Below are positions 6,677-9,377 of a DNA stretch of 9,377 bases, in pieces. A model generated the notes under the pieces. The model was not told where the DNA came from, did no database searches, and was given only the letters and a program-made list of their open reading frames with translations. How positions within the stretch are numbered: the stretch's first letter is position 1; each line of letters starts with the position of its first letter. The position numbers were made by a program, and so were the translations under genes. Origin of the DNA: Chloroflexota bacterium (GTDB taxonomy: Bacteria; Chloroflexota; UBA11872; VXNJ01); assembly GCA_026708165.1 (NCBI GenBank), contig JAPOVO010000229.1, positions 1 to 9,377 of the forward strand. The letters are read 5' to 3'.

Positions 6677-8320
6677 TTGGGGTGTTCCCTTTCTAAAGCC
6701 TATGAAAAATCAACTGGCGAACCGAGTTTGTCGCAAGTCCTCGAATCCCTCGAAGAAAGAATAAAGCGGAATTCGCTTCCTTCCGAGGCCGCCGACGTGG
6801 CCGCTGCGCGGCTGTCCGTGATGCGTTCCGCGCAGCCGGAGTCGTTCGACTACATAGATAGCAAGCACTACCTCGACGAGCTACTGACGTTTCCGTGGGA
6901 GGATCAGGCAAGCGGTGCTTTGGACGCCGCCAAGGCGCGTGAAGTTCTCGATCTAGGCGCTTACGGTCCCCAGAGGATCCCGGACGACATTGCGGAATAC
7001 TTCGCCGCGATGACCAGCGAAGGCGGTCCCGCGAACGTGGCCGAGTGGCCCGTGCCTGTACTTCTCGGTCCCGCCGGTATCGGCAAGCGAACCCTGGCTC
7101 GCAAGTTCGGACAAGTCACGGGTCGTCCCGTAGAGATCATCCAACTTGAATTGACGGAAAACGACTCGGACCTGTTTGGTGTTCCCAACGACAGGGTTCG
7201 CGGCAGATCGGGTTCGATCGTGCAAGCACTCAATCGAGCAAACCGGCGGGATGCAATCATCGTTCTCGCCGGTGTCGAATGGGCGGTGAGGTCCTGGCAG
7301 GATCATGGCCTGCACTTAATCAGATTCGTGTTTGATCCGGCCGAACGAGCCCGGTTCCGCGATCGATTTCTGGATGTCGAGATGGACCTCTCGCAGACCC
7401 TCTTCGTGCTTACCGCCCTTTCGCTGGACGTGCTGCCGCCTGAGGTAGCGACCCGCGTGTTCGGGGTGGAATGGGCCGGATATACGAAGTCGCGCAAGGT
7501 CGAGACCATCTCGACGTCCATCTTGCCGAAACTGCTGGAACGTTACGGACTCGCGAACGAGGACTTCCAGATTGTGGATGAGGGAATCGAGTCCATAGTC
7601 GACGAATACACCAACGACGCCGGTTTCGAACAGGCTGAGATCGTCCTCGACCTCTTGTGCCGCAAGGCGGCCGGGGCGCGGTCGACGGGAAAGTCGTTCC
7701 CAATCCCTGTAGATTCGGAGGCGATTCAGCAGCAACTCGGTGCGCCCCGTACCTACGGCGATCAGATTCGGGCATTGGTCCGTCCGGGCATGGCCAAGGG
7801 CATAGCGCTCTCAGCAGAAGGCGCCGCTGTCGAGACCGTCGAGGTCGCGGTCGTTCCGGGATCGGAGGGCTTTGGTCCGGTAGGAGCGGTCAACGAAGCG
7901 GTCGCAAAGATAATCGATCTCTCCTATCACTACATTAGATCCCGAATGACGGAGATGGACATTTCTGCCAGGCAGCTTTACGAATACGCCTACCGTGTGA
8001 ATCTGCCCGGGCATCCCAACGAAGTATCCGTGCAGTCCCTGGGGCTGGCGGTGGTCGTTGCGTTTCTATCCCAAATCCGAGACCGGCTCGTCGATCCCGA
8101 GCTTGCACTTGTGGGTGAAATCACGCTTAACGGACGCATCGTCGGTTCTCCCGGCCTTCAACATCTAATCCTCGCCGCGCATCGAAGCGGAATCAGGCGG
8201 GTAGTCATTCCGGGCGAGAGTCAGCAGGACCTGTACGATCTCCCCCCCGATCTCGCCAACGACATTGCGATCATCCCGGTTGACGATGCCGAACAGGCCA
8301 TTCGGGTGGCGCTCGAGTAG
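6677..8320 (+). CDS. Lon-family pseudoenzyme (degenerate AAA+ and protease active sites)
   Basis: The 547 residues align by eye along Lon, an ATP-driven Ser-Lys protease, from the neck helices to the C-terminus. The neck EERIKRNSLPSEAADVAAARL (about 26-46) and YLDELLTFPW (65-74) match Lon's RL and NYLDWLLELPW region. The AAA+ domain spans about 95-335 and the protease domain about 362-547. Walker A is GPAGIGKR (131-138; Lys kept, Thr to Arg). Walker B LLDEID becomes VLAGVE (196-201), the sensor-1 Asn is L248, the sensor-2 Arg is E318, while R260 of the arginine finger is kept. In the protease domain the catalytic Ser is kept (S454, SVQSLG for DGPSAG), but the catalytic Lys of GGLKEK is Q495 (PGLQHL). 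ATP hydrolysis and proteolysis are therefore both unlikely. The N-terminal LAN domain is absent. The start is uncertain: an in-frame stop at 6668-6670 limits it to TTG 6677 or a later codon such as TTG 6728. The frame is intact, so it is not a decaying gene. Confidence 0.85.
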   Translation: MGCSLSKAYEKSTGEPSLSQVLESLEERIKRNSLPSEAADVAAARLSVMRSAQPESFDYIDSKHYLDELLTFPWEDQASGALDAAKAREVLDLGAYGPQRIPDDIAEYFAAMTSEGGPANVAEWPVPVLLGPAGIGKRTLARKFGQVTGRPVEIIQLELTENDSDLFGVPNDRVRGRSGSIVQALNRANRRDAIIVLAGVEWAVRSWQDHGLHLIRFVFDPAERARFRDRFLDVEMDLSQTLFVLTALSLDVLPPEVATRVFGVEWAGYTKSRKVETISTSILPKLLERYGLANEDFQIVDEGIESIVDEYTNDAGFEQAEIVLDLLCRKAAGARSTGKSFPIPVDSEAIQQQLGAPRTYGDQIRALVRPGMAKGIALSAEGAAVETVEVAVVPGSEGFGPVGAVNEAVAKIIDLSYHYIRSRMTEMDISARQLYEYAYRVNLPGHPNEVSVQSLGLAVVVAFLSQIRDRLVDPELALVGEITLNGRIVGSPGLQHLILAAHRSGIRRVVIPGESQQDLYDLPPDLANDIAIIPVDDAEQAIRVALE

Positions 8321-8399
8321 GCACTGCGACCAGGCTCTAGCAATGGTGATACCCGTGGTGGTGATGACAGCGACTTTGGAACGCCGAGCCTCTTAGCAG

Positions 8400-9377
8400 A
8401 TGTTTGGCATAGGGGCGTTCGAGCTTTTCGCAATCCTCGTCATCGCAATGATCATCCTTGGACCGGACCGGCTGCCGAGAGCTATGGGCAAGGTAGGCGG
8501 ATGGATCAGGGAGCTGCGAAGGCTCACCCGCGAGTTCAGAGCCGAGTTCGACGAAGAGATAAAACTCCTCCAGGGAGAACTTGAGACCATCCGGGAAGAG
8601 GCCGAGCTCACCCGCCAGGAGCTTGAGGAGATTCGCTCGGATATCGAAACGTCGATGACCGAAGTCCAGGAGGACCTTCAGCAGGCGGGCGAGGAGATGA
8701 AGGAAGAGCTTGCGGGCGCCGAGCAGGACGTTCGCGCGGTCGAGCAGGAAATCCATGGAACCGGGCGGATCGCCAGTACCGGCGGCGCGGGCAGGAGTCC
8801 CGCGCTGAATGCGCCGCAGCGTTCGCTCCCGGCTCCGGCACCGGCGGCGTCGTCTCAGACGCCCGCGTCCACGCCCGAACCTCCCCCTCCCGCCCTCAGG
8901 TTTCCGGACCCGTCGGATGCCATGTACGCGGCTATCCTCGACACGTTCTCGACCGGAAACGGGGAGCTGACAGTCCCGCCCCAGCCTGCGACCGCCTCCG
9001 CCGCCCGTGCGGCAACGGATAAGGAAGTCCTCGATATCGGCGATGATTGGGAGCAGGTCCAATCTGCCGCCGCTGGGGCCGGCGAGACCAATTGGGAGAA
9101 GCCTCCGGCCAACCGGCCGCTTGCCTTTTCGCCGCAGAACGACCAGTTCGGGGCGATTCTCAAGGCCGTCGCCGAATCCGGCGATGAAGCCGCTGCGTCA
9201 GCCCGAAGCGCTCTCGAATATCAGGCGTCGCTGGATGCGATGGAGCTTGCGCACCTCAATGGAAAGGGGGCCGCCGGGTTGGCGTTCGTATGGGCGGCGC
9301 AGCGACAGGCCGTTATGGAGGACGGGGATGTCGAGATTGACACTTCCGATTCCGAGGGGACGCGGATTCGACTGCAC
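8400..9377 (+). CDS. tatB: TatB-like twin-arginine translocation protein with long C-terminal extension (3' end outside window)
   Basis: TatB and TatA proteins form, with TatC, the export route for folded proteins carrying twin-arginine signals. The first 45 residues are a textbook match to TatB: one membrane helix from about 6 to 20 with Glu8, the hinge G21-P22, then GPDRLPRAMGKVGGWIRELRRL forming the amphipathic helix. Residues 45-120 continue as a charged Glu/Gln-rich helix, likely a coiled coil. About 120-165 is a Pro/Ala/Ser/Thr linker. From about 165 to the window edge at residue 326 follow segments I do not recognise, including a helical-looking region from F243 (FSPQNDQFGAILKAVAESG). 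TatB is usually 80-200 residues, so this is unusually long. The ATG at 8400 is fixed by the conserved MFGIG opening; no strong ribosome binding site is visible. It lies 79 bases after the Lon-like gene in the same direction. The call could equally be TatA/TatB family. Confidence 0.88.
   Translation, partial: MFGIGAFELFAILVIAMIILGPDRLPRAMGKVGGWIRELRRLTREFRAEFDEEIKLLQGELETIREEAELTRQELEEIRSDIETSMTEVQEDLQQAGEEMKEELAGAEQDVRAVEQEIHGTGRIASTGGAGRSPALNAPQRSLPAPAPAASSQTPASTPEPPPPALRFPDPSDAMYAAILDTFSTGNGELTVPPQPATASAARAATDKEVLDIGDDWEQVQSAAAGAGETNWEKPPANRPLAFSPQNDQFGAILKAVAESGDEAAASARSALEYQASLDAMELAHLNGKGAAGLAFVWAAQRQAVMEDGDVEIDTSDSEGTRIRLH

Noticed and set aside
6677..6700. Lipoprotein-like start (Cys at residue 3 of the Lon-like protein)
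   Set aside because: There is no hydrophobic signal segment before the Cys, so it cannot be a lipobox.
6677..8320. Annotation as an active endopeptidase Lon
   Set aside because: The Ser nucleophile is present, but the catalytic Lys, Walker B acids and both sensors are replaced, so activity cannot be assumed from homology.
8343..8396. 18-codon open frame from ATG 8343 between the Lon-like gene and tatB
   Set aside because: It is too short, with no ribosome binding site and no conserved feature, so I cannot separate it from chance.
8337..9062. 241-residue minus-strand open frame ending in a His-rich tail (HHHHGYHH)
   Set aside because: It lies opposite the TatB-like gene, whose N-terminus is unmistakable. 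The His run is just the complement of GTG/ATG-rich bases at 8342-8365.

Overview
The window is ordinary-looking bacterial chromosome of fairly high GC, packed with protein genes on both strands. Several genes appear to start at TTG. I see no tRNA, rRNA, CRISPR array, transposase or phage gene. The mix of rnc next to smc, a two-module CxxC/CxxH protein, a bacterial glycogen-debranching-type glucosidase and a very long TatB-like protein suggests Chloroflexota, perhaps a Dehalococcoidia/SAR202-like lineage. That placement is inference from gene content and is weak without a similarity search.

Left part, minus strand, read right to left: a GNAT acetyltransferase (3481-2969), a good sigma70-type promoter with a perfect TATAAT, the branched-chain aminotransferase gene ilvE (2845-1877), a 178-base leader or spacer with hairpins, the RNase III gene rnc (1698-985), and the 5' part of smc (981 to beyond base 1). 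rnc and smc are three bases apart and in the same frame, so they are almost certainly one transcript. The RNase III has Arg where the catalytic Asp (E. coli D114) normally sits.

Middle, plus strand: a 339-base divergent region holds a possible small gene whose stop overlaps the TTG start of a 659-residue GH133-type amylo-alpha-1,6-glucosidase (3821-5800). This converges, with an 8-base overlap, on a minus-strand gene (6584-5793) for an uncharacterised protein with two CxxC plus CxxH modules, probably zinc-binding.

Right part, plus strand: the most unusual gene is a Lon-family homologue (6677-8320). It keeps the overall order of the Lon AAA+ and protease domains but has lost Walker B, sensor 1, sensor 2 and the catalytic Lys, and it lacks the N-terminal substrate-binding domain. 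It looks like a Lon pseudoenzyme. Downstream in the same direction is a TatB-like gene (8400 to beyond 9377) with a canonical TatB N-terminus followed by a long charged helix, a Pro/Ala linker and an unrecognised C-terminal region. The two may be co-transcribed, which suggests an envelope or protein-export link for the pseudo-Lon, but this is only inference.
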